DNA of 64,000 nt from Thermoplasmatota archaeon. Its GTDB lineage: Archaea; Thermoplasmatota; Thermoplasmata; UBA10834. Position numbers and translations under genes: made by a program. The notes beneath the pieces were generated by a model. That model had not been told where the DNA came from and searched no databases. It worked only from the letters and a program-made list of their open reading frames with translations. The DNA lies in contig JAHIRF010000006.1 in the NCBI GenBank assembly GCA_018818785.1, forward strand, positions 1-64,000, in the 5' to 3' direction. Below are positions 26,547 through 35,101 of the stretch, in pieces (positions within the stretch are counted from its first letter, which is position 1; every line of letters begins with the position of its first letter).

Positions 26547-27281
26547 ATGCATAGGAATTGCACACTTCCTTTAAAATTTCATCTGGAAAAACCTAAAGTC
26601 ATCGAGAGCGATTCGGACTACGGGCGGTGGATATTCGTGGAGTCTGTGAGTATGCCAGTCGAGCACGCGAGAGAGGGTTGTGAAAAGATTGCTCAAAACG
26701 TGATTGAGTTGGTGCGAAGTGCATCGTACCTGCTCAACATGAACGATGAGACTGCTCACCGACGACAGGCTTACGTACTCATCATCCACGCAATAGACGA
26801 GGCGGGCAAGATGATTCGGATAATCAAGGAGATGATAGCGGCAGAATCCAATGGCTGCAAGGCAATCACCATCACGGGATTCTACAGCCATAAACGCAAA
26901 GGTTCGGAAGCTGCTGCAATCGGACTTGTAGCTATTGATTGGTTTGATGAGTTATTGAAGACACGGACTGCTGAATTCGAGGAATCGGAGGATAAGGATT
27001 CTCTCGAACGATATAGGTCCCACCTGGAAACACTCCGAAGAGAATTCGATGGAGAACGGGAGCGGGTTTTATACGTCGACTATGAGAATGGAAAGTGGCT
27101 TCAGCCTATTTCAGCAAATGAAGTCGACATAATCCTTGATGCGCATCTGTTATCTCTGACGGCTATTATCGTGCAAAGTAGCCTGAAAGCAGGCAAGACA
27201 TTCCGTGAGGTAAGCGATACCATTCAGCAGGTTCAGGATTCTATGAAGAAGTTCTTCAGGGAATATGCGGACACAACATAG
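26547..27281 (+). CDS. HEPN-like protein, possibly AbiV-type abortive infection
   Basis: 244 residues, all-helical in character. The region VRSASYLLNMNDETAHRRQA, then AYVLIIHAIDEAGKMIRIIK and FYSHKRKG follows the pattern of the AbiV family of HEPN proteins (a helix with E-x-GK followed by a conserved H-K pair). Archaeal relatives occur in defence islands. AbiV in lactococci blocks phage protein synthesis. The match is by eye, and only part of the domain is clear. ATG 26547 is used; an ATG giving MPVEHAREG lies further in. Confidence 0.5.
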   Translation: MHRNCTLPLKFHLEKPKVIESDSDYGRWIFVESVSMPVEHAREGCEKIAQNVIELVRSASYLLNMNDETAHRRQAYVLIIHAIDEAGKMIRIIKEMIAAESNGCKAITITGFYSHKRKGSEAAAIGLVAIDWFDELLKTRTAEFEESEDKDSLERYRSHLETLRREFDGERERVLYVDYENGKWLQPISANEVDIILDAHLLSLTAIIVQSSLKAGKTFREVSDTIQQVQDSMKKFFREYADTT

Positions 27282-27291
27282 AGGAGAAGTC

Positions 27292-27304
27292 CTTAAGCCA
27301 TCGA
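27292..27304 (+). promoter_or_regulatory. CTTAAGCCAT promoter-like element, copy 1
   Basis: CTTAAGCCATCGA begins 26 nt before the GTG at 27318, the spacing of a leaderless archaeal promoter. The same CTTAAGCCAT core, each time preceded by an AAGY-rich sequence and followed by a GA-rich, ATTC-like stretch, recurs at 36202 and 45760. Confidence 0.4.
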
Positions 27305-27317
27305 AATCGATTCGGAA

Positions 27318-27587
27318 TTGGTGATTAGGATTCAATCAACACCAATCAATCCAACAGAGGTCACAAATCAACAGTTGATGACAAAGCTTGAAAAGATGGA
27401 AAAACAGAATAAGAGCTGGATTCTTGTATCGTCCGCCTTCGTATTTGTTGCACTAGCATTTAGCATGTTGAGCGTGACGGGGTTCAAAGTTGAGAATAAG
27501 ATACTGGTCTATGTCTACCTCATAGCTGCATTCATAATGGGTTGCTTAAGTCTGTATCTTCTTTACAGGGTGAGCAAGATACAATGA
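27318..27587 (+). CDS. Small two-helix membrane protein
   Basis: 89 residues from GTG 27318. A short coiled-coil-like N-terminus (QQLMTKLEKMEKQNK) precedes two membrane helices: WILVSSAFVFVALAFSMLSV and ILVYVYLIAAFIMGCLSLYL. I recognise no family. The start is supported by the promoter-like element 26 nt upstream. It follows the HEPN-like gene at a distance of 36 nt but appears to have its own promoter. Confidence 0.6.
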   Translation: MVIRIQSTPINPTEVTNQQLMTKLEKMEKQNKSWILVSSAFVFVALAFSMLSVTGFKVENKILVYVYLIAAFIMGCLSLYLLYRVSKIQ

Positions 27588-27749
27588 TGGCATAACGTCA
27601 CATTGTCGCTCAGACATTGACGTACAGTTACGTACGTCACATCCGGAGCGCTTCGGTCTCAATTCTACACATTGATGCCATAAAGCTTAATAGGAACAAA
27701 TGTTGTTGTTGTGATAATAGTATTAGTAGTAATACTGGTGGTGTTAGCG

Positions 27750-27887
27750 GTGGCATACCCCGAGCCGATTCCTGCGCTGAAAGCGAAAGATGCAAAGCAG
27801 TTTGTGAAGCAGCTTGAGAGCTTTGAATTGAATCCTGCGCAGAAGAAGATTTACACACAGGCCAGGGAACGATTCCCACCGGAATAG
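27750..27887 (+). CDS. Small putative antitoxin upstream of GNAT gene
   Basis: 45 residues from GTG 27750: AYPEPIPALKAKDAKQF, then VKQLESFELNPAQKKI and YTQARERFPPE. GGTGGTG lies just before the start. An in-frame GTG at 27711 would add a hydrophobic 13-residue head and remains possible. The basic and helical sequence with an LKAKDAKQF motif resembles small proteins encoded just ahead of archaeal GNAT genes. It ends 21 nt before the GNAT start, a typical antitoxin-toxin order. Function is inferred from size and position. Confidence 0.5.
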   Translation: MAYPEPIPALKAKDAKQFVKQLESFELNPAQKKIYTQARERFPPE

Positions 27888-27908
27888 CCTATTTGAGGAG
27901 GAATCGAC

Positions 27909-28490
27909 ATTTCTGGCTCGAACTTCGATGAGCCGGATTTTGAAATAGAGAGACTCAAGTTTGAACCATTCAAAGCTGATACTGCCGAAGTAAAGTCCTT
28001 TGATTGTGGAATCGCAGAATTGAATGATTTCCTATGCAGCGATGAAGTTGCTACATACGAGAAGCAGAAAGTTGGTAGGACAACTTTGGTATATCACCAA
28101 GGTAGGCTCGTCGCATACTATACAATAAGCAATGACCAGCTTAGAACCGAATACGTCAAGAAACACACCGGTTTCTCATTGCCAAACGAAATGCGACTTG
28201 AGGGCATACCTGCAATAACAATAGGTCGACTAGCGGTCAGCAAGGAATGGCAAAAAAGGGGACTCGGCACGGCAATCATTCAGAAGATAGCCATGTATGC
28301 GCTTCACTGCTCCACTCAATCCGGAATAAGACTCCTTCTAGTTCGAGCAAAGAAAAATGCCTTTGGATTCTACGAGAAGATGGGCTTCCAGTACGTAATT
28401 GAAACAAGGAGAGAAAAACAGAGAATTCAGAATTACGGGACTAAGACAATGTTCTTTGACCTCAAAACTCTCAGCGACCTAGAGAGTTAG
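27909..28490 (+). CDS. GNAT acetyltransferase, probable toxin of a toxin-antitoxin pair
   Basis: About 193 residues if translation starts at the ATT at 27909, which lies 7 nt after GAGGAGG. The first conventional start (TTG 28020) would delete the N-terminal strand with KFEPFKADTAEVKSFDCGIA, a conserved part of TacT-like GNAT proteins (the FDCG...LNDFL pattern), so the upstream start is preferred. The acetyl-CoA motif A is ITIGRLAVSKEWQKRGLGTA, followed by LLVRAKKNAFGFYEKMGF. Toxins of this class acetylate aminoacyl-tRNA. The small gene directly upstream could encode the antidote. Confidence 0.75.
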   Translation: MSGSNFDEPDFEIERLKFEPFKADTAEVKSFDCGIAELNDFLCSDEVATYEKQKVGRTTLVYHQGRLVAYYTISNDQLRTEYVKKHTGFSLPNEMRLEGIPAITIGRLAVSKEWQKRGLGTAIIQKIAMYALHCSTQSGIRLLLVRAKKNAFGFYEKMGFQYVIETRREKQRIQNYGTKTMFFDLKTLSDLES

Positions 28491-28516
28491 CCTTGATTTC
28501 AATGGATTTCAACCAG

Positions 28517-28819
28517 CTATCTGTCGGGGAATGGATATTGTGGTGGCTCATCATCGCCAAGCCAATAATGTTGAATTCCTTGGTCAAGGCATGCTCCGAG
28601 GAAGACAATGACAACGCCAATGATGACCATGAGAATCTGTTGTTCCCAGGTCTTAGCGATTCCTATGTGCGATGGAGCAAGCAGAATCACAATGACGCCA
28701 ACGCAGACAACGCCAGCCCAAGGATGCTTCTCTATCAAGAAGTAGTACATAGCAACTACAAGACAGAGAACAATAGCCATACCTGGCACAATCCTTATGT
28801 TCACAGTTACACCAGACAA
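28517..28819 (-). CDS. Small multi-pass membrane protein
   Basis: About 100 residues. Three hydrophobic segments are visible: PGMAIVLCLVVAMYYFLI, WAGVVCVGVIVILLA and QQILMVIIGVVIVFLGACL. The start codon is uncertain (TTG 28819, GTG 28804 or ATG about 28780). An overlapping plus-strand frame of 126 residues (28493-28873) has a low-complexity Asn/Asp/His composition typical of the reverse of hydrophobic codons, so I take the minus strand as coding. It is convergent with the GNAT gene. No family recognised. Confidence 0.5.
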   Translation of the reverse strand: MSGVTVNIRIVPGMAIVLCLVVAMYYFLIEKHPWAGVVCVGVIVILLAPSHIGIAKTWEQQILMVIIGVVIVFLGACLDQGIQHYWLGDDEPPQYPFPDR

Positions 28820-28916
28820 GAAGCCATATTGCTCCGACGCTATCTTTGTTTCGCACTATTCGGGAGCCAATAGTCAAATTGCGGGATGAGAAATGGAGTC
28901 TGAGCCAGTTCCACGT

Positions 28917-28945
28917 CTGATTGAAATCAGAAAAAGGACGTCTGG
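28917..28945 (+). repeat. 29-bp island repeat, copy 1
   Basis: Begins with the palindrome CTGATT-GA-AATCAG, then AAAAAGGAC and TCTGG. A copy at 30070-30098 matches at 28 of 29 positions. This copy lies about 40 nt before the start of the HEPN-type gene at 28987 and may act as its regulatory region. Confidence 0.65.
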
Positions 28946-28986
28946 GCGAATGAAAGGATTTAGAGCAGCGAAGGCAATCGGGGTAT

Positions 28987-29961
28987 GTGCAAGCTGGCGA
29001 AGTATCTGAGGGAAGCGGAACTCATGCCCATATGGGGCGCTCCGCAGCGAATTGGAGTGTTACCTGTATCTGGCTGGATGACCCAAAACACAAGAACGCT
29101 GCTCACAGCTGGAGTATACCCTACGCTACCGACCCTGAAATGGAGAAGAACCCATTCGCTCGGTCCATCGAGTGTAATGTATGCCGCAAAGAGTTCAGCC
29201 TCTTTGAGGGAGTGAAAGAATCATTCAAGTCTGAGAATCCATTTGTAATGCGCGATTTTGAGTTCAATGCCCGCGCCATTGGTACGACGACCATTGTTGC
29301 TGGTTTGAAGAAGGACTTCAGACTTCAGGATAAGTTTGCTGGTCGTCCTGAGGTGTACTTGACACCGCAGAGCCCTGTAATTGTCGCTCCGGCGCTGATT
29401 CATGCATCTGGATTCTCGATACTGAGTTCTTCTGCTGGAGAAGCACATACTTCAGCTAATCACACCATCAATTGGCTGGTGTATGGTAACTACGATGACC
29501 TATCTGTTCCATTATGGAGAAGACTTCTCTCAGACTCGAAGTCTCATCAAGCCAGAGGAGAACACAGGTCTGAGATTGTTGCCCTTGAATCAGGAGTCGA
29601 GTTGTTCATCTCCGAACACCTTCAACATGCCCTGCAAGCGAAAGGAGTGCATCAGACAACCATAGACTGGGTTCAGAGGCGCGGCATTGAGGAGAAATGC
29701 TCAATATGGTTAAGAGAAGCGAATGGGAAGTCCCTCTCGGATGTTGACCAGAAGCTGCACAGCCGATGGATTAAGGATTTGAAAAAGGTCAGAGACGCGG
29801 TTGTCCATAAAGGGAAGGAAGTCTCTAGTGAAGAAGCGATTAAGGCACGTGATGCCGCGATTAGCGTAATCGTCAATGTCTGCCCAAAGGCGCTACTTCA
29901 CTTCCGTATCGGTCAGGTGGAAAGACGTATTGAGGCGGAAAGTTCAGATAAGACCGATTGA
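28987..29961 (+). CDS. HEPN-type putative RNase with N-terminal CxxC
   Basis: 324 residues from GTG 28987. The N-terminal part carries a single CxxC (ECNVCRKEF, about residues 62-70) and several His/Trp residues. The C-terminal 130 residues are helical. Within them KKVRDAVVHKGKE gives Arg269-x4-His274, the RNase motif of HEPN domains, followed by SSEEAIKARDAAISVI. HEPN proteins with this motif act in toxin and abortive-infection systems. The middle domain is beta-rich and unassigned. The exact start is uncertain, since few alternatives exist in frame. Confidence 0.6.
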   Translation: MQAGEVSEGSGTHAHMGRSAANWSVTCIWLDDPKHKNAAHSWSIPYATDPEMEKNPFARSIECNVCRKEFSLFEGVKESFKSENPFVMRDFEFNARAIGTTTIVAGLKKDFRLQDKFAGRPEVYLTPQSPVIVAPALIHASGFSILSSSAGEAHTSANHTINWLVYGNYDDLSVPLWRRLLSDSKSHQARGEHRSEIVALESGVELFISEHLQHALQAKGVHQTTIDWVQRRGIEEKCSIWLREANGKSLSDVDQKLHSRWIKDLKKVRDAVVHKGKEVSSEEAIKARDAAISVIVNVCPKALLHFRIGQVERRIEAESSDKTD

Positions 29962-30348
29962 AGAGTTCGCTGCATTCTTCCCGAACCCCTTGACACTGAT
30001 GGGAGTTGACCCGCATTATGACTTCGAATTCGATAGAGTTTCAACGCCGTTTGACGCTTCATTTCCATTCTGATTGAAATCAGAAAAAGGACTTCTGGCT
30101 AAACAAGGTCAAGACCCCACAGGGTCCACACCAATCACCAATAATATCGAGCAAAGAAGTCATCGGAACGGGTTCACAGTCCTCTGGATGTACCTAATAG
30201 ACACAGTGAGAAAGGTCATACCACAGGGCAATGACACTGACAAGATGGAGTGTTCGCGGAGGATACCAAACCCTGCAGTGTATGCAATCCCCCTGAACAT
30301 GAACAGTATATATGACCGAAGTGCAATCAACTCGACGGTTGCAAGCGG
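29962..30348. other. 387-bp gap within the island
   Basis: No convincing gene. It contains the second copy of the 29-bp repeat at 30070-30098. A short plus-strand frame over 29876-30073 overlaps the HEPN gene and is not supported. AT-rich segments around 30305-30315 (AGTATATATG) may be the promoter of the restriction-methylation gene. Confidence 0.4.
30070..30098 (+). repeat. 29-bp island repeat, copy 2
   Basis: Same sequence as 28917-28945 apart from one base (T for G at position 24). It starts with the CTGATTGAAATCAG palindrome. It lies about 250 nt before the restriction-methylation gene. Confidence 0.65.
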
Positions 30349-33300
30349 ATGGTTCATGACGAAGCCAAGATAATGGATGGCCTGAATAGGCTCTTTGAGA
30401 AAACGCGAGCCAGGACGGACAAGCTTACCGAAGAGGAACTGAGGAGCATTTTTAAAGAGACCGTTATCCTCGGCACACTAGGTTACAAAGATATAGGCAG
30501 AGACATTCGGCTGGAAAAGACGCTTCGAACATCTGGTAGAAGAACAGATATACAGTGCTCTGATGACCTTGGAAGAATCACATTTGTCGTGGAATTCAAG
30601 AAACCAAGTGACCCAACTGAATTAAAGAGCCATTTGAGCCAACTTTGGGAGGGATACGTTCTACCATTGAGAGCAAGATATGGCATTCTCATAAATGGCC
30701 TTCACATAGTCGTATATGAGAGGATAGGAAGAAATCACCACACGATTCTCGACCGAGACCTGCACGACATCAATGAGGATGATTGTTCGAAATTACTGAA
30801 GAAACTGAGAAAGCCCAAACACAACCTGACTTCCACGCATGAAGTGCAGGAATACCTTAAACAAATCTCAGACCCTGACGAGAAAATGACTCTGTCCAAT
30901 GAACTGTCACGTGAAATGTTTCTCGAAGATTTCAGACTTGGTGAACCATCACCATTCTCAGACCTGCTCAAAGGGTGCATCGACCTTTTTGATATGCAGT
31001 ATGGCGATTCGCGTTTCTTGACAAGTGCTTTCGATTTCTGGATGAAGTCATATGCAAAGAAACCGTACAGAATACCTGATAACTGGGGGCGGATTCTTAA
31101 GTCATTTGGCTTGACTAGAAAGGAAAGTGACCTCCAAAAATTCATGTTTTGCCTCGAGACCACTTATGCCCTCTTCACTAGACTGATACTTGCGAAAGCT
31201 TGCGAGGATTACGAATTCCCACACATCAAATTTGATGACTTCCTATCAGGCATGAGAGAGCATTCGTTTAGAGGAGATATCCCCCTGGCAGCATGGGGAA
31301 TTCTTGCGACAGAATGGATTGAGGCCCTTCGTGATAGTCTTGTCGAATCTGTATTCGAGGAAGACATATTCTACTGGTGGACTGACAAGTTCATGCAAAT
31401 GAAGGATTGGCCAACAAAAGACCTCTTTTCGGACAGAATCGAAGTTGGACTCCTTCCATTCTGCAAGGCTCTATCGAAACTGCTATTTGTTATGTATAGA
31501 TATGATTTCTCGAAGATTGCAGGAGACCCGCTTGGCGACCTTTACCAGAACTATTTTGACAAGGAAACAAGAAAAGCACTCGGAGAATTCTATACCCCAC
31601 CCGAGGTTGTGAACTATATTCTCGACGAGGTTGGTTATGATGGGCAATTCATCCTTAGCAAGAGGCTGCTTGACCCAGCTTGTGGCTCGGGGACTTTCGT
31701 AGTTGAAGCACTCCGAAGATACCTTCACGCCATGGAGCAGCGTGCCAAAGACCGCGGCTGGGGAGAGGTTCTGAAGAATCTATGCAACGAGTATCACATA
31801 GTCGGCTTCGATATACATCCGTTTGCCACGATTATGGCACAGATTCATTTCATGCTTGTGCTCATTCCATATTATAAGAAGGCCGTACAAGAAGAGAAGG
31901 ACTTTGTTCTGAGAAGAATCCCGATATTCAGAACAGATTCTCTGATGGACGAACGAAGAGATATGAAACCGGATATCACTACATTTTATGAGAATCCCGA
32001 CAACATCCAGCTCAGAATCACCTTGCCAGTCAGAAAAGAAGTCGGAGGAGGAGAGTTTGTCGAGATTGAAGTCGGAATGCCAAACCCTAGTGCAGTTTGG
32101 AGAAAGACGAGTCTCAGTAGCATACCAGACTACTTTTGCGCTCTTCAAGCGCTATTCGATGCGGTTAAATCTCGAGCAAGAGAGGAGCAGTATTCGATTA
32201 ACAAGGATGAACTAGCAACTAGACTCAAGGAGTATCTCGAGGATAAAGAATGGAGCGACATTGTCACCCTCTTCGAGCCGTATGGAAATACTCTTCTAGC
32301 CACGATAAGAACTCTAAAATATCAATTCGGAGACGGAAGATTGGTGAAATCCGTCGAAGACGTAATGCTTGCCGGTCTTCTCAAGAACTATGTAGAATTG
32401 GAAAACGGGTATGATTTTGTCGTTGGCAATCCACCATGGGGTGGCATTCTCAAAGGGAAGAAAGGAACTCTCCAGGATGACCGAACGAAGGAATTGTATT
32501 CGGAATACTATATGTCTGCAAGAGGGAAATATGACATATATGTGCTCTTCATCGAGCGCTCAATAAGGTGGCTCAGGGACGGAGGAAAGCTTGGATTCAT
32601 TGTCCAAAACCGATTCCTAAAGGTAGCTTATGGATTTGAACTTCGTAGGCTAATACAAGACAGAACTGCAATGAAGACTATAGTTGATTTTGGGGATTCG
32701 AAAGTCTTCCGAGACGCCACAAACTATCCATGCATTCTCGTGTTGGAAAAGAGCGGAAGACGTGGAAGCAAGCTCAGATACTTTGAGTTAACTCGACTTG
32801 CAGAAAACTTAGGACTTCAAGATATCCTTGATAGAATTGCCAACCATGAAGAAGGAGATAACTCGAGCGCGAGTTATTATTCAATTTACAGTGTTGAACA
32901 AGATGAACTCAGTCCACTATCATGGGTTCCCAAGAGCGATGTCGGAGAAGAGGTTTTCAGCTTAATATCTGCCCATGACACACTGGCCCAATATACGGAA
33001 GAGATAATGCAAGGAGTCACAATAGGTGGGGAAGGCGGAGAGAACATCTTCTGTATAGACAAACGGGCTATGAATGAATTTGGCATTGAACAGGACACTC
33101 TAAAGAGAGTTCTCAAGGGCAGGGACATAGACAGATGGCATATCGAATGGTCGGGTAGATACCTAGTCTACCCGTACTCAGATAGTGGACAAGTCCTGAA
33201 CATGGATGAGCATCCCAGACTCAAAGGATACTTGGAACCACATAAGAGACTTCTTGAATCAAGAATCCTTGATGGAAAGAACATTGCTGATTGGAACAAG

Positions 33301-34104
33301 CCATGGTACTCACTCTGGAGACAAAGGTCGCCCAGAATTCTCAATAGTCCGAAGATTGTAGTGCCGAGGATTGCTCTCACCAATAGCTTTGCATTGGATT
33401 CTGGAGGCGACTTTTTTATTATGGATTCGGCCATCGCAATCATTCCAAAGAAGAATATCTCAGTCTTATTCCTTCTAGGAATACTGAACTCGGAGCTCAT
33501 CAATTATTTCATCTCTAAGACTAGCCCATTCGTTCAGAACAGATATTTCAGCTTCACGAGAACTTACATTGAAAGGATACCAATCAAGAACCCTGATTCG
33601 CCCAGAGATAAAAAACTCGCCCAGGGTATTGAAGATGCGACATCCTTGATTATTGAAACGAAAGAAATTGAGCACCGCACTCTGAATTTCCCCAAAGGGT
33701 ATCTCGCAGATTGTCCGGGAATAGAACTTGAAGAACTCTGTTTCACACCTGGACACGATGTGAAGCTACTGGAACTGATTTCGACAAAAAACCTCTCAGA
33801 AGGAGTTGCCATCAATGACCAGAGTGGAGAACTCAATATCACGGTTGAAAATCAGAAACAGGCTGAATATGTTGTCACGTGCCTCAGGAATCGGAGATTT
33901 AAGAAGGGAGAGAAAGTACGACTTCTCATGCCAAGAAGCCAGGACGAAATCGATATAATCATGCGTAAATACAAAGAGGACCTAAAAGAGATGGAGAAAA
34001 GAGATATCGAGAACCTCGAACTCAAAATCAACGAACTCGTATTCGAATTCTATGGCGTGGATGAGAAACTGAGGGCGTTCATAAGGTCTCGTTTGGCTGA
34101 ATAG
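30349..34104 (+). CDS. Type IIG-like restriction-modification protein (nuclease, m6A methyltransferase and specificity domain)
   Basis: 1251 residues. The N-terminus has a nuclease-like D...ExK pattern: SGRRTDIQCSDDLG followed by TFVVEFKKPSD (about residues 62-86). A helical connector leads to the N6-adenine methyltransferase: GEFYTPPEVVNYI (about 410), motif I LLDPACGSGTFVVEAL (about 439) and motif IV VVGNPPWGG (about 692). The last 400 residues, with IPKKNISVLFLLGILNS and RTYIERIPIK, resemble the target-recognition region of such enzymes. One polypeptide should both methylate and cut, with S-adenosylmethionine as cofactor. No separate specificity or restriction subunit is adjacent. ATG 30373 is an alternative start. 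Confidence 0.88.
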   Translation: MVHDEAKIMDGLNRLFEKTRARTDKLTEEELRSIFKETVILGTLGYKDIGRDIRLEKTLRTSGRRTDIQCSDDLGRITFVVEFKKPSDPTELKSHLSQLWEGYVLPLRARYGILINGLHIVVYERIGRNHHTILDRDLHDINEDDCSKLLKKLRKPKHNLTSTHEVQEYLKQISDPDEKMTLSNELSREMFLEDFRLGEPSPFSDLLKGCIDLFDMQYGDSRFLTSAFDFWMKSYAKKPYRIPDNWGRILKSFGLTRKESDLQKFMFCLETTYALFTRLILAKACEDYEFPHIKFDDFLSGMREHSFRGDIPLAAWGILATEWIEALRDSLVESVFEEDIFYWWTDKFMQMKDWPTKDLFSDRIEVGLLPFCKALSKLLFVMYRYDFSKIAGDPLGDLYQNYFDKETRKALGEFYTPPEVVNYILDEVGYDGQFILSKRLLDPACGSGTFVVEALRRYLHAMEQRAKDRGWGEVLKNLCNEYHIVGFDIHPFATIMAQIHFMLVLIPYYKKAVQEEKDFVLRRIPIFRTDSLMDERRDMKPDITTFYENPDNIQLRITLPVRKEVGGGEFVEIEVGMPNPSAVWRKTSLSSIPDYFCALQALFDAVKSRAREEQYSINKDELATRLKEYLEDKEWSDIVTLFEPYGNTLLATIRTLKYQFGDGRLVKSVEDVMLAGLLKNYVELENGYDFVVGNPPWGGILKGKKGTLQDDRTKELYSEYYMSARGKYDIYVLFIERSIRWLRDGGKLGFIVQNRFLKVAYGFELRRLIQDRTAMKTIVDFGDSKVFRDATNYPCILVLEKSGRRGSKLRYFELTRLAENLGLQDILDRIANHEEGDNSSASYYSIYSVEQDELSPLSWVPKSDVGEEVFSLISAHDTLAQYTEEIMQGVTIGGEGGENIFCIDKRAMNEFGIEQDTLKRVLKGRDIDRWHIEWSGRYLVYPYSDSGQVLNMDEHPRLKGYLEPHKRLLESRILDGKNIADWNKPWYSLWRQRSPRILNSPKIVVPRIALTNSFALDSGGDFFIMDSAIAIIPKKNISVLFLLGILNSELINYFISKTSPFVQNRYFSFTRTYIERIPIKNPDSPRDKKLAQGIEDATSLIIETKEIEHRTLNFPKGYLADCPGIELEELCFTPGHDVKLLELISTKNLSEGVAINDQSGELNITVENQKQAEYVVTCLRNRRFKKGEKVRLLMPRSQDEIDIIMRKYKEDLKEMEKRDIENLELKINELVFEFYGVDEKLRAFIRSRLAE

Positions 34105-34180
34105 GAGACCATCACGCGTTTCGCTTGCAGATATTTCGCGAGAAAGACCTTATCATTTCAATGCAGTATGCGGATTTGCC

Positions 34181-34969
34181 TTGAATCTCGCGCTTGACCC
34201 AAGAATCGGTGGACTATATCACAGCCCTTCCCAACAAGCCCGTGTAATCACGGAAGCATGGGTTGAGAATGAAATGTACTGTCCATCGTGCAGTTCAAAT
34301 TCTCTGGATAGGCTTGAACACGGAACAAAAGTCTTGGATTTCAAATGCGGCAAATGTGATGAAGGATATCAATGCAAGAGTCTTTCGAAACCCATTGGAC
34401 ATAAGATTCTAGATTCTGCGTACGAAGCAATGATAACGGCTATCAAGACTGACAATGCACCTAATCTCCTGATTCTTCATTACTCGAAGGAGGAGTGGAT
34501 AGTTCAGAATCTGCTCATCATACCTCGTCATTTACTCACAGTCTCAGCAATTGAGGAGAGGAAGCCTTTGAGTCCTTCTGCAAGAAGAGCCGGATGGATT
34601 GGCTGCAATATCATCCTTGACCGAATGCCAACATCTGGACGGATATTCGCCGTGAAAGACTCGATGCTATTGAAACCTTCGGAAGTAAGAGCTGAGTGGA
34701 GGCAATTAGCCTTTCTGAGGGACCTTGCACCTGAATCCAGAGGATGGCTTGTGGATGTCCTTTCGTGCATTCAGTCCCTCGATAAGCACCAGTTCACACT
34801 TGCAGAGGCCTACAAGTTTGAGAGAGAGCTCTGTGCACTTCACCCAGAAAACAGACATATCAAACCCAAAATACGGCAACAGCTTCAGATACTGAGGGAT
34901 AGAGGAATTCTCAAATTTGCCGCAAGAGGACAATACGAATTCGTGGCTGCTAAATTGGATAGTGCTTGA
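34181..34969 (+). CDS. dpnI: DpnI-family methyl-directed restriction endonuclease
   Basis: 262 residues, near the length of DpnI. Homology to R.DpnI is strong: YHSPSQQARVITEAWV, MYCPSCSSN with FKCGKC for zinc (Cys34, 37, 56, 59), RKPLSPSARRAGWIGCNI, and the C-terminal winged helix with IRQQLQILRDRG. DpnI cuts Gm6ATC. Its catalytic residues, as I recall D53, E64 and K66, correspond here to Asp53, Gln64 and Lys66, so the acidic residue is Gln. QxK variants occur in other nuclease families such as Mrr, so activity is not excluded. The start is TTG 34181 or an unidentified upstream codon. The gene lies 76 nt after the m6A methyltransferase gene. Confidence 0.93.
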   Translation: MNLALDPRIGGLYHSPSQQARVITEAWVENEMYCPSCSSNSLDRLEHGTKVLDFKCGKCDEGYQCKSLSKPIGHKILDSAYEAMITAIKTDNAPNLLILHYSKEEWIVQNLLIIPRHLLTVSAIEERKPLSPSARRAGWIGCNIILDRMPTSGRIFAVKDSMLLKPSEVRAEWRQLAFLRDLAPESRGWLVDVLSCIQSLDKHQFTLAEAYKFERELCALHPENRHIKPKIRQQLQILRDRGILKFAARGQYEFVAAKLDSA

Positions 34970-35101
34970 CAACCCGAGACGCAGGACAATCACTGCATAT
35001 CCAAGCTATCATTGAATGGATGCCCTAACGTCAGAACTGATGCATGGCACAATCGAGGATAATATAAGTACCTCAGTCAGACTTCTAGATGTGGTGGTCA
35101 A

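Noticed and set aside
28493-28873. Plus-strand gene of 126 codons
   Set aside because: Composition is dominated by Asn, Asp and His, and the opposite strand encodes a clear hydrophobic multi-helix protein over the same bases.
29876-30073. Short frame at the end of the HEPN gene
   Set aside because: It overlaps the HEPN gene for most of its first half and has no ribosome binding site or recognised motif.
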